NCBI RefSeq assembly: GCF_000231385.2
Contig: NC_018515.1
Span: forward strand, 4,112,501-4,176,500
Source: Desulfosporosinus meridiei DSM 13257
GTDB taxonomy: Bacteria > Bacillota > Desulfitobacteriia > Desulfitobacteriales > Desulfitobacteriaceae
Direction: 5' to 3'
DNA length: 64,000 nt
Of this stretch, positions 18,727 to 27,252 are shown piece by piece. Under the pieces are notes generated by a model, which was not told the origin of the DNA, searched no databases, and saw only the letters and a list, made by a program, of their open reading frames with translations. Both the position numbers and the translations under genes were made by a program. Within the stretch, counting starts at the first letter, position 1. Each line of letters begins with the position of its first letter.

Positions 18727-19623
18727 CTATCTAATATATTCATTACTAATCAATATATCGGATATCACTTCTGTTGGAATGATAAATTCCTGTATCCCCA
18801 TATATCCAGGCCCAACCTCATATTCATCAAATGAAATCACTAATTTGCCTTCTGTATTAATGAAAAAATTTTGGCTTGCTGATATTTTATCAAACACTTC
18901 AATATACGTTTCCTTATCGTCAACCCAGTAAATTTTTCCTTCATCGGCCTTCATCTGTTCTCTCATTTGTGCCTTTATATTCTCACTAATAACTTCGACA
19001 TAACTATTATCTTTGAACAAGCTTGGCAGGGTTATTAAGACCTCGTTTTCTTTGTCTATAGTATCATATTTAAGCTTTTCTACCCCAGAGGCTTTGGTAA
19101 TTACAGTATAGCGCCCTATTGACAATATCCTGTCTGTGTCAGTCTTCACCATATACCCACTGTTAACTCCTAAATTGCCGCCACCTTTTTTCTGTATGTC
19201 TTCCATTTCAGCTTTAAACTCTTCGTATAACTTTTTGTTTTCATTAACATATTTCTCATTCAAGCTGTTTTCAAGGGCTTTATTTTCCAGACCTTGTATC
19301 GAAGGCACTTTAATATCCACATTGAATTTATCCCCATTCACAGTATATTCTCTGAAGGTTAGCACCTTTACTATACTACCTATAACCGGTACTTTTGATA
19401 GTGTAGACGCAAAGACTTGGCTGCTGTTAATCCCGACCATAAGCAAGGCTACACAGGCAGCGATTGAAGCTACTACTACACTTATTTTTTTAACAGTTAT
19501 TTTTCTTTTCATTTTAGATTCTCCCTTATCTTTTAAAGCCTTGCTTACTAAATAGTCCAATTCTCCTGGAATGGGTGTCTCTAGATATTCTTTTTTAAGA
19601 TGCTGCAAGTTTCTACGTTCCAT
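18727..19623 (-). CDS. rsiV: RsiV-like anti-sigma factor
   Basis: Membrane anti-sigma factor of 298 residues. The cytoplasmic N-terminus (LKKEYLETPIPGELDYLVSKAL) would bind the sigma factor. One TM helix (about 46-65) is followed by STLSKVPVIGSIVKVLTFREY, the hallmark just outside the membrane in RsiV, and an extracellular DUF3298 domain (about 150-295). In B. subtilis RsiV binds lysozyme and is then cleaved, releasing SigV. The ATG at 19623 has a perfect AGGAGGT that lies within the end of the sigma gene; the sigma stop at 19625 nearly touches it. Confidence 0.87.
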   Translation of the reverse strand: MERRNLQHLKKEYLETPIPGELDYLVSKALKDKGESKMKRKITVKKISVVVASIAACVALLMVGINSSQVFASTLSKVPVIGSIVKVLTFREYTVNGDKFNVDIKVPSIQGLENKALENSLNEKYVNENKKLYEEFKAEMEDIQKKGGGNLGVNSGYMVKTDTDRILSIGRYTVITKASGVEKLKYDTIDKENEVLITLPSLFKDNSYVEVISENIKAQMREQMKADEGKIYWVDDKETYIEVFDKISASQNFFINTEGKLVISFDEYEVGPGYMGIQEFIIPTEVISDILISNEYIR

Positions 19624-19624
19624 T

Positions 19625-20131
19625 CTAGACCTCCTCACAATCACTTAACTTTATGCGCAACTTTTCAAGAGACTTGTATAAGCGGGTTTTTACTGTATTA
19701 ACATTTTCACTAAGAACTTCAGCAATTTCCTCAATTTTTAAGTCTTCAAAATACCTTAATATCACTACTGTACGGTATTTGTCAGGTAAATTATCTAATG
19801 CTTTTTGCAAGTCAAAATCCCCATAATCATCAGCTTTTCCGAAGTCCAAGCTAGTCAAGACTTCTTCGTCTACAAAATCAATCTTCCTTCGTTTCCGCAA
19901 AAAGTCCAGTGAAGTATTAACCACTATTCTGTAAAACCAAGTCTTTATGTAATTAGGATTTTCTATTAAATTCTTAGATGAAATTGCTTTATATATTGAT
20001 TCCTGCATAATGTCTAAAGCATCATCAACGTTCTTAACATAACTAAATGCCAATCTATAATGATTTTCTTTGTATTTAACAGCATGCTCTGTTATTTGTT
20101 CTTCTAAAGAGTTTATTTTTATTAAGGCCAA
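19625..20131 (-). CDS. sigV: ECF RNA polymerase sigma factor, SigV-like
   Basis: Extracytoplasmic-function sigma factor, 168 residues. Region 2 (YRLAFSYVKNVDDALDIMQE, WFYRIVVNTSLDFLRKRRK) and region 4 (DLQKALDNLPDKYRTVVILR, LSENVNTVKTRLYKSLEKLR) are clear. It starts with TTG behind GTGAGGG. Encoded directly ahead of its RsiV-like inhibitor, it should be released on envelope damage and activate peptidoglycan-modifying genes; no such target gene (for example oatA) lies nearby. Confidence 0.92.
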   Translation of the reverse strand: MALIKINSLEEQITEHAVKYKENHYRLAFSYVKNVDDALDIMQESIYKAISSKNLIENPNYIKTWFYRIVVNTSLDFLRKRRKIDFVDEEVLTSLDFGKADDYGDFDLQKALDNLPDKYRTVVILRYFEDLKIEEIAEVLSENVNTVKTRLYKSLEKLRIKLSDCEEV

Positions 20132-20460
20132 GCTATACCCTCACTTCTGTTTTAGATGCTTATCTTAACCACCTTATATTTTATAGACGTCTGTAAGTAA
20201 TAAAAAGTTTTTTAATTTCAAAATTAATCCGCTTCATTAAAATATGGACACAGTCTTTTTTAAAGACTTCCCCACTAATCAATAACCACCAATCGATTGG
20301 AAGGAACTTCTTTTGATATTTACTTATATAAGATTTAATATATAATATAAAGTGAGGGTTTCTTTGGGGGAATCTCACCTTAATTAAATAGTTTTATTAT
20401 AAGCGGCTATCTTAGATGCGATTGTCGCTCAATTTTATTTGAAACTGAAAGGATAGGAAA
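20132..20460. other. Intergenic region upstream of sigV and the Rnk-like gene
   Basis: AT-rich DNA between divergent genes. It must carry both promoters. An ECF autoregulatory promoter is expected, but I cannot assign its elements with confidence. Confidence 0.35.
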
Positions 20461-20877
20461 ATGAACAGGGCAATTGATATTACATTTAAGGATCGCGATC
20501 GAATACTTAAGCTTATTGAAAAAGAAAAAGAATTCGGCACGGAAAAAAATAAAGGCTATTTAAAAGACCTTGAACAAGAACTAAAGCGAGCAAATATTGT
20601 ATCCTCAGAGGATATACCACCTAACTCCATAACAATGAACTCTAAAATTATCTTGAAGGATTTAGATCTAGGGGAAGAAACAACATATACCTTAGTATAT
20701 CCTGGAGAAGCAGATTTGTCAGAAAACAAAATTTCTGTACTTGCACCTATAGGAACAGCTATACTAGGATTCAGAGAGGGAGATGAAATTGACTGGAAGG
20801 TTCCGGCGGGAATCGTTAAACTAGAAGTCAAAAAAATAATTTACCAACCTGAGGCAGCTGGCAACTACGAGTTGTAA
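20461..20877 (+). CDS. Rnk/GreA-C-like RNA polymerase-interacting protein
   Basis: Protein of 138 residues. An N-terminal stretch of about 50 residues, helical and charged (DRDRILKLIEKEKEFG..LKDLEQELKRANIV), precedes a GreA/GreB C-terminal FKBP-like domain (ITMNSKIILKDLDLGEETTY, APIGTAILGFREGDEIDWKV). This is the architecture of Rnk, which binds RNA polymerase at the secondary channel without the long GreA coiled coil. AAAGGATAGGAAA precedes the ATG. It is monocistronic with its own terminator. Confidence 0.88.
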   Translation: MNRAIDITFKDRDRILKLIEKEKEFGTEKNKGYLKDLEQELKRANIVSSEDIPPNSITMNSKIILKDLDLGEETTYTLVYPGEADLSENKISVLAPIGTAILGFREGDEIDWKVPAGIVKLEVKKIIYQPEAAGNYEL

Positions 20878-20920
20878 AATACGATTCTATTCATAAAAAT
20901 CATACAAATTTGATACCCCT

Positions 20921-20970
20921 AAAAAGTAAGGTACCGTCTGTTAATTGCTTAACGACAGTACCTTATTTTT
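20921..20970 (+). terminator. Intrinsic terminator of the Rnk-like gene
   Basis: Arms AAGGTACYGTC / GAC.GTACCTT with an inner GTTAA/TTAAC pair, flanked by AAAAA and ATTTTT, 43 bp after the stop codon. Confidence 0.8.
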
Positions 20971-20980
20971 ACATAGGTAA

Positions 20981-21027
20981 GGTTTAAAGCCTTGCCGTAC
21001 AAGGCTTCAAACCGATCTATTTTTTGT
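20981..21027 (+). terminator. Second hairpin with T tract
   Basis: GGTTTAAAGCCTTG pairs with CAAGGCTTCAAACC around a 5-nt loop and is followed within a few bases by TTTTTTG. It may back up the preceding terminator. Confidence 0.55.
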
Positions 21028-21040
21028 TTTAATTATTGCT

Positions 21041-21117
21041 ACTTGTTTCTCACCGCCGCCTGAGCTGCTGCTAACAAAATAGTACAATCTCATTTTTTCA
21101 CATTATGGAACACTTCT
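21041..21117 (-). repeat. Relic resembling the 3' end of ppdK, copy 2
   Basis: The minus strand reads [14 protein letters not shown] then TAG, matching the PpdK C-terminus [12 protein letters not shown] and the copy at 18656-18720. It stands in a 350-bp noncoding gap with hairpins on both sides. Confidence 0.5.
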
Positions 21118-21160
21118 TACAGCTATTGATATATAAGGGGTTATATATCAATAGCTGTAA
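21117..21160. terminator. Hairpin downstream of the SDR gene
   Basis: Perfect 19-20 bp stem (TTACAGCTATTGATATATA and its complement) with a 5-6 nt loop. It has no long T tract but an AT-rich stem, about 70 bp after the SDR stop. Confidence 0.5.
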
Positions 21161-21228
21161 TGAACAAATGGGAATAGGATTTGATTTCTTCCTTTCAAGC
21201 TATATTCCATTCAGCTTTTAAGATGATT

Positions 21229-22101
21229 TTACTCCTCGGGTACTCCGTACCCCTCAGGTGCAGGAATACCCTTTTCGGCAGCCCGGCTAACTTCTTCCCA
21301 CTCCTTCCAGGCAACTATTCGTTCCTTAAACGTATCTATAGCTACATCGTAGACCATACTGCCAAGAATAAGCCTTAGAGGAGGATTATCACTATCCACT
21401 AATTTCATAAGCGCTTCTGCAGCTAGGTAAGGATCGCTATCCACCGAATCCTCTGAATACTGACGAGCCAGTTCCTCACGAAGGCTTCCGTAAGATTCTA
21501 GGGGATTGCTGTAATTCATCGTGGTGTACAAGTTTGTCCAGTACCCACCAGGCTCTACCATGGTGAGCTTTATCCCGAAATGAGCTGCTTCCTTAGCCAG
21601 AGCTTCGCTCATGCCTTCCAGAGCAAATTTACTTGCACTGTAAATACCACTCATAGGACCCGAGACAATTGCACCAATACTAGAAATCTGTACGATATGT
21701 CCGGAGCCTTGAGAACGTAAATAAGGCATTACTGCCTGACAGACCCAAAGAGCCCCAAAAAAGTTTGTCTCCATCAGATTTCTGATATCAAATTCGCTTA
21801 GTTCTTCAATCATGCCCAGGGTCAATATGCCCGCGTTATTAACAACAACATCGAGGCGCCCAAAATGCTCTACTGCTAATTCAACTGTGGAAAAAACAGC
21901 TTTTCTATCTGTTATATCCAACTTTAATGGCAATAAAGTATCCTGATACTCTTCCTTTAGCTTTTCCAGTTTGCCGGTAGTTCTCGCGACTGCTACAACC
22001 CTATCCCCAGCCTTCAGAGCGGAACGGGTGAATGCATATCCCAGACCCTTACTAGCTCCGGTAATGAACCATACTCTTTTATTTTCATCGCTATGTGTCA
22101 T
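21229..22101 (-). CDS. Short-chain dehydrogenase/reductase
   Basis: Classical SDR oxidoreductase of 290 residues. The NAD(P)-binding TGASKGLG (about 14-21), VVNNAGIL, Ser in VQISSIGA, the YSASK catalytic pair and the VEPGGY segment are all present; the Ser-Tyr-Lys triad is intact. R at AVARTTGKLEKL favours NADP(H). Substrate cannot be inferred. AAAGGAG precedes the ATG. It is monocistronic. Confidence 0.93.
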   Translation of the reverse strand: MTHSDENKRVWFITGASKGLGYAFTRSALKAGDRVVAVARTTGKLEKLKEEYQDTLLPLKLDITDRKAVFSTVELAVEHFGRLDVVVNNAGILTLGMIEELSEFDIRNLMETNFFGALWVCQAVMPYLRSQGSGHIVQISSIGAIVSGPMSGIYSASKFALEGMSEALAKEAAHFGIKLTMVEPGGYWTNLYTTMNYSNPLESYGSLREELARQYSEDSVDSDPYLAAEALMKLVDSDNPPLRLILGSMVYDVAIDTFKERIVAWKEWEEVSRAAEKGIPAPEGYGVPEE

Positions 22102-22211
22102 AATATCTAATCTCCTTTATTATTTGATTTATTCATTGATGCTAGTTCAAAATTGAAATAGAACATTAAGTGTCCTTCTTTTCTAGCGCATTTTACTCGC
22201 CTCCTTTACGA

Positions 22212-22250
22212 AAAAAATTAAAAGCACAGGCTAACTGCCTGTGCTTTTAA
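22212..22250 (-). terminator. Minus-strand intrinsic terminator
   Basis: TTAAAAGCACAGGC / GCCTGTGCTTTTAA stem with a 5-nt loop and a minus-strand T tract (TTTTTTT). It is far downstream of ppdK and about 110 bp upstream of the SDR start, so it isolates the SDR from upstream transcription. Confidence 0.75.
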
Positions 22251-22329
22251 GTAATCGAGAGAAGAAGTCAATAATCAAAGAAGTCCCTTGTTTCACAACG
22301 TTATTATTTCAATTATTATCACTCATTTT

Positions 22330-22363
22330 TAAGAAATAAAAGGATAGAGTTGTCTCTATCCTT
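22330..22363 (-). terminator. Minus-strand hairpin in the ppdK-SDR gap
   Basis: AAGGATAGAG / CTCTATCCTT with a 4-nt loop, followed on the minus strand by TTATTTCTT. It is the second terminator-like structure in the 613-bp gap at 22102-22714; the rest of the gap shows no gene. Confidence 0.55.
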
Positions 22364-22714
22364 AAAAGAATTCATATATTTCACCGCAAGGTTTTCTTAA
22401 AAATAGTTAGACCAATCCCGATTACCCTACACACAGGTAGAGGCTTAAGTACTATTTAATTAGTTACTTTAATCGAGATGTAATTCCACACATTCTTAAG
22501 CAACCCTCCATTCGTAAAAATTAAATTTACTCTATCATACAAATTAAGCTTTTTCAATACCCTTTTTTTATCTGGAAAAATGGAACTCCACCAGGGGGCG
22601 TTCCCTAAAAACAAAGTCTGTCTCTTAATCATAAGAAACAGTACCTTGCTCCGTTTTTAAAAAAAGCACACAAAGTCTTAGTTTATAACTTCCTTCATCA
22701 ATATTATTTTATTT

Positions 22715-25369
22715 TTACTTCGATTGGTCTTTGTTGTTAACCGCCGCCTGAGCAGCAGCTAAGCGAGCAATCGGCACCCGGAAGGGTGAACACGAAACAT
22801 AATCCAATCCAACCATGTGGCAGAATTCAATGGAGTTTGGCTCCCCGCCATGCTCCCCGCAGATACCTAAGCCCAGACTAGGATTAGCACCCCGGCCCAG
22901 ATTTACTCCGATACCGATGAGTTTGCCTACCCCGTCTCGATCGAGTACGACAAAGGGATCCGTTTTCATCAGTTTCTTGTCCAGATAGACGGGTAAGAAC
23001 TTTCCTTGTGCGTCATCCCGGGACAGCCCCATGGTCATCTGAGTGAGATCATTCGTTCCAAAGGAGAAGAAGTCCGCAACCTTTCCGATTTCATCTGCCA
23101 AGAGAGCTGCACGAGGCACTTCAATCATAGTTCCAACATGATAGCTGATTTGGACATTTTGTTCTTGCATAACTTCAGCGGCAGTGTCATCCACTAACTT
23201 CCGCATCATAATAAACTCTTCTTTGCCCATAACAAGGGGGATCATGACTTCAGGATGAATTTCATATCCTTCTTTAACCAGCCGGGCACTGGCTTGAAAA
23301 ATCGCTCGGGCTTGCATAACCGTGATTTCCGGGAAGGAAACCCCTAGGCGACAGCCACGATGACCAAGCATGGGATTTAATTCAGACAAAGCCCGAACAT
23401 TGCGCAGCAAGGACTCTTTTTCCTGTAAGGTGCCCGAGTCATCCTTGCTCATTCTCAGCTTAGTAATCTCGACAACTAACTCTTCCGAATGGGGCAGGAA
23501 CTCGTGAAGGGGGGGATCAAGCAAACGTATGGTGACTGGGAATCCCTGCATAGCCTTAAGAATTCCATAGAAATCCTCTTCCTGCATCGGCAAGAGCTTG
23601 GCCAGAGCCTCTTCCCGCTCTTCTAAGGATTGGGCCAAAATCATATCTTGCACAATGGGAATCCGCTCAGGATCCATAAACATATGTTCAGTCCTAGTTA
23701 ACCCAATTCCCACCGCTCCATAATCTCGAGCGTTGGTAGCTTCCGTGGGACTATCGGCATTGGCCATAACTCGCAGTCTGGAAATCTCATCAGCCCAGCT
23801 TAAGAATTCTTTAAATCCTTCACTCAGCTCAGGATCCACCATGGATACTTCGCCCTTGATGACTCGTCCGGTAGCTCCATCAATAGACATAATAGTCCCT
23901 TGTGGGTAATCAACCCCATCAATAGACACTACACCTTGAGTATAATCTATTTTCAAGGCATCACAGCCGCAAACAGCCGGTTTACCCATATGACGAGACA
24001 CAACCGCAGCATGACTTGTCATACCTCCGCGACTGGTTAGTATTCCCTGGGCAGCCAAAATACCGCGAATATCATCGGGAGTAGTTTCAGTCCGAACCAA
24101 GATTACCTTCTCGCCAAGATTCCCTAAGCGTTCTGCTTCCTCTGCACTCAAAACGATTCTTCCCGAAGCAGCCCCGGGTGAAGCCGGAAGTCCTTTAGCC
24201 AGTACATGCAGCTTAACTCCGGTATCCATACGACGATGCAATAAATGTTCCAATTGATCCGGCTCAATTCTCATAACAGCTTCTTCTTTAGTGATAACAC
24301 CTTCATGGAACAATTCTACTGCCACACGAATAGCTGCTGAGGCAGTTCGTTTGCCATTACGGGTTTGCAGCATGTACAGTTTGCCCCGCTCGATTGTGAA
24401 CTCAATATCCTGCATATCTCGATAGTGAGCTTCCAGCTTTTTGGAGAAACTCAAGAACTGCTGATAGATCTCCGGGTTTTCCTGAGCCAAGGTGGCGATA
24501 GGGTTTGGGGTTCGTATCCCGGCTACCACGTCTTCCCCTTGGGCATTCATTAAATATTCTCCATAGAGCGCACTTTCCCCCGTTGATGGGTTACGGGTAA
24601 AGGCCACTCCAGTTCCTGAATCTGAGCCCATATTTCCAAAGACCATGGATTGAACATTGACAGCTGTTCCAATCTCATGGGGGATATTGTTAATTTTACG
24701 ATAGACATTGGCCCGATCATTATTCCACGAACGGAAAACGGCTAAGACAGCTTGCTGCAGCTGATTTCTTGGCTCCATCGGAAAGGGGCTGCCGGTTTTA
24801 CGTTCAATCTTTTTCTTATATTCACTGACCATCCATTTGAGACTCTCCGTGGACAGTTCAGAGTCATAACGAACTCCTTGTTTCTCTTTAGCAGTCTCTA
24901 AGATCTGTTCAAAATTATAATGCTCTACTTCTAAAACAACGTCGCCAAACATTTGAATAAAACGGCGATAACAATCCCAGGCGAAACGCTCATTTTGCGT
25001 ATTAGCAGCTAAAGCTTCTACTGTGTCATCATTAAGTCCTAAATTAAGAACGGTATCCATCATCCCAGGCATGGAAAACTTCGCCCCAGACCTGACAGAA
25101 ACCAGCAGAGGATTTTTCTTATCTCCAAAAACTTTACCGGAAGCCGCTTCAACTTCTGCTAAAGCCGGCCAAACTTGTTCCCAGATCCCCTCGGGAAACT
25201 TCTCACCGTTGCTGTAATACTCGTTGCAGGCCTCTGTTGTAATCGTGAATCCCGGAGGTACCGGCAAGCCAATTTGAGTCATCTCCGCTAAATTAGCTCC
25301 TTTTCCGCCCAACAAATCGCGCATAGAAGCCTTACCTTCTTGAAATAAATAAACATACTTCTTATTCAT
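22715..25369 (-). CDS. ppdK: Pyruvate, phosphate dikinase
   Basis: Interconverts pyruvate + ATP + Pi and PEP + AMP + PPi. It is 884 residues, normal size. The N-terminal nucleotide-binding domain ([31 protein letters not shown]), the central phosphohistidine domain ([20 protein letters not shown]) and the C-terminal PEP/pyruvate barrel ([46 protein letters not shown]) are complete. Its start overlaps the ppsR stop by 8 bp behind AAGGGGGAT, so it is coupled with its regulator. Confidence 0.98.
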   Translation of the reverse strand: MNKKYVYLFQEGKASMRDLLGGKGANLAEMTQIGLPVPPGFTITTEACNEYYSNGEKFPEGIWEQVWPALAEVEAASGKVFGDKKNPLLVSVRSGAKFSMPGMMDTVLNLGLNDDTVEALAANTQNERFAWDCYRRFIQMFGDVVLEVEHYNFEQILETAKEKQGVRYDSELSTESLKWMVSEYKKKIERKTGSPFPMEPRNQLQQAVLAVFRSWNNDRANVYRKINNIPHEIGTAVNVQSMVFGNMGSDSGTGVAFTRNPSTGESALYGEYLMNAQGEDVVAGIRTPNPIATLAQENPEIYQQFLSFSKKLEAHYRDMQDIEFTIERGKLYMLQTRNGKRTASAAIRVAVELFHEGVITKEEAVMRIEPDQLEHLLHRRMDTGVKLHVLAKGLPASPGAASGRIVLSAEEAERLGNLGEKVILVRTETTPDDIRGILAAQGILTSRGGMTSHAAVVSRHMGKPAVCGCDALKIDYTQGVVSIDGVDYPQGTIMSIDGATGRVIKGEVSMVDPELSEGFKEFLSWADEISRLRVMANADSPTEATNARDYGAVGIGLTRTEHMFMDPERIPIVQDMILAQSLEEREEALAKLLPMQEEDFYGILKAMQGFPVTIRLLDPPLHEFLPHSEELVVEITKLRMSKDDSGTLQEKESLLRNVRALSELNPMLGHRGCRLGVSFPEITVMQARAIFQASARLVKEGYEIHPEVMIPLVMGKEEFIMMRKLVDDTAAEVMQEQNVQISYHVGTMIEVPRAALLADEIGKVADFFSFGTNDLTQMTMGLSRDDAQGKFLPVYLDKKLMKTDPFVVLDRDGVGKLIGIGVNLGRGANPSLGLGICGEHGGEPNSIEFCHMVGLDYVSCSPFRVPIARLAAAQAAVNNKDQSK

Positions 25370-26183
25370 TTCGATCCCCCTTAAATAATATCTCTAATAT
25401 AATGCTGGCTGTCTCCTCTACCGCTTTTCCGGTAGCATCGATAATCGGACAGCCGATACGTCTCATAATACCTCGGGCATACTCTAACTCTTGCATAATC
25501 CGGTCCAGGTTGGCATAATCCGCGGAAGCGCCTAAGCCCAGTGTTTTTAAACGCTCTGTTCGGATTTGGTTAAGTAGTTCCGGTCTCAACGTAAGACCAA
25601 CTATTTTTCGGGATGGAATACTAAAAAGTTCCTCCGGAGGATCAACTTCAGGAACCAAAGGAATATTCGCAGCTTTGAGTCCTTTATGAGCTAAGTACAT
25701 ACTGAGGGGTGTCTTGGAAGTACGAGAAACACCGATTAGAACTACATCCGCAAATAAAACCCCACGAGGATCTTTGCCGTCATCGTATTTAACTGCAAAT
25801 TCGATAGCTTCTACTTTTCTAAAATACTGTTCGTCAAGTCGATGGATTATGTTCGGTGTATGGGTTGGATCCATACCGGTTTGACTGGCCAAGGCCCCAA
25901 TCAGCGGCCCAAGAATATCAACAGTTTTAAGTCCCTTTTCTAAAGCCTTATTCTCTAAATATTCACGAAGGTCTTTAAGTACCAAGGTGTAAACCAAAAT
26001 AGCTTGCTCAGCCGCGGCCTCTTCCATAATATCTTCTAAATGAGCTTGATCCCTTACATAAGGAACCCTGCGAATTCGAGTCTTAACACCAATAAACTGT
26101 GCCGCAGCAGCCCGACTTACAAACTCAGCCGTCTCTCCCAGGGCATCTGAAATAACATAAATAACAGCCGATTGGGTCGTCAA
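25362..26183 (-). CDS. ppsR: PPDK regulatory protein PpsR (bifunctional kinase/pyrophosphorylase)
   Basis: DUF299-family regulator, 273 residues, that phosphorylates (with ADP) and dephosphorylates a Thr near the catalytic His of PPDK. Visible are [24 protein letters not shown], the P-loop-like [15 protein letters not shown], and the closing [29 protein letters not shown] at 26183 lies 8 nt after a strong GGAGGTG and is chosen; the longer TTG at 26207 is not supported. It overlaps ppdK and follows ccpN, the same pairing as B. subtilis ccpN-yqfL. Confidence 0.95.
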   Translation of the reverse strand: MTTQSAVIYVISDALGETAEFVSRAAAAQFIGVKTRIRRVPYVRDQAHLEDIMEEAAAEQAILVYTLVLKDLREYLENKALEKGLKTVDILGPLIGALASQTGMDPTHTPNIIHRLDEQYFRKVEAIEFAVKYDDGKDPRGVLFADVVLIGVSRTSKTPLSMYLAHKGLKAANIPLVPEVDPPEELFSIPSRKIVGLTLRPELLNQIRTERLKTLGLGASADYANLDRIMQELEYARGIMRRIGCPIIDATGKAVEETASIILEILFKGDRNE

Positions 26184-26244
26184 AAATAACACCTCCGAAT
26201 TATCCAAGTCACTATAACTCTTATCATAAGACCACTAGTCTGGC

Positions 26245-26883
26245 TTATCTAGTTTCTGCAATTTCTACAAAAAGTTTCGTGACATTAGTTTTTGTAAACC
26301 GACCTACAACCTCATAACACTCATTTCCATTCTCATCCACATACCCTTCAACCACCGGCAAACTATCCACCTGATGCTGAACCAGTTTCTTAGCAGCACT
26401 CAAGACGGGCTCATCAAGGGTTGTCATGTAGATGTTCGGCATCCGGGTCATAATAACGCCGACGGGAACTTGTTGAAGATCCATTTTTCCCAGGGATGCT
26501 TTCATGATATCTTTTCGAGAGACCATTCCCAGCAGGACTCTGTCTGGGCCGACAACCATCAGACTGCCAACATTCTGGGTAAACATCACAACTGTTGCAT
26601 CATAGATACTGGCGTTTTCCAATACTGTGACCGGCATAGACTTAAATGAGCAGACTCGTAGCTGAAGCATACGCTCCATGATAGGAGAGGGGCCGAGATC
26701 TTCACGATAAGAATATCCGACACGCGGCCGTGCCACTAAGACTCCGGACATTGTCAAGACGGTTAAATCAGGGCGGAGCGTAGCTCGCGTCAAATTAAGC
26801 ATTGACGCAATCTTTTCACCCGTGATGGAACCTGAAGCTTTCACGATCTCCACTATTCGTTGTTGCCGTTCCGTCCATTCCAA
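26245..26883 (-). CDS. ccpN: CcpN-type transcriptional repressor with CBS domains
   Basis: Regulator of 212 residues: an N-terminal HTH (RQQRIVEIVKASGSITGEKI, LNLTRATLRPDLTVL) and a tandem CBS pair (MPVTVLENASIYDATVVMFT, GSLMVVGPDRVLLGMVSRKD, PVLSAAKKLVQHQVDSLPVV). In B. subtilis CcpN represses gluconeogenic genes and responds to nucleotides through the CBS module. Control of ppdK here is a reasonable inference from position. Start is TTG with AGAGGTG. Confidence 0.92.
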   Translation of the reverse strand: MEWTERQQRIVEIVKASGSITGEKIASMLNLTRATLRPDLTVLTMSGVLVARPRVGYSYREDLGPSPIMERMLQLRVCSFKSMPVTVLENASIYDATVVMFTQNVGSLMVVGPDRVLLGMVSRKDIMKASLGKMDLQQVPVGVIMTRMPNIYMTTLDEPVLSAAKKLVQHQVDSLPVVEGYVDENGNECYEVVGRFTKTNVTKLFVEIAETR

Positions 26884-27174
26884 CCAATTTCACCTCTTAT
26901 GTATTGCTCTGTCTCAATGTGACATACTATTAAGTTCAATTCGCTCAATTATACCATATAATATTATTCGTTGGGTAGATATTGTTCCATATATGATGAA
27001 CTTTTTAGAAATAAATTTTAGATCTTTCTAAGAATATGATGTTTACGTTGAGGTAAAAGTTGGGGACAGTTTATAAAATAGGATCACCTAGATTTATCAA
27101 AAAACCTTTAGTAATTCCGAAGATTCTCATTGAGTCACCTCGGTAGTAACATGCATCTTAAAAACTAAATTAAC
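26884..27174. other. Intergenic region upstream of ccpN
   Basis: AT-rich. A minus-strand TATAAT-like box (complement of 26947-26952) is a possible -10 for ccpN but lacks a good -35. Nothing else is recognised. Confidence 0.3.
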
Positions 27175-27218
27175 AAAAATAGAGGGTCATATAACAACTA
27201 TTGTTACAGACCCTCTAT
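27175..27218 (-). terminator. Intrinsic terminator of glyQS
   Basis: ATAGAGGGTC / GACCCTCTAT arms with about 20 nt between them and a minus-strand ATTTTTG tail, 35 bp after the glyS stop. Confidence 0.75.
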
Positions 27219-27252
27219 AGACCCTACCGTTCAATTGTATCTTCTAATTAAT

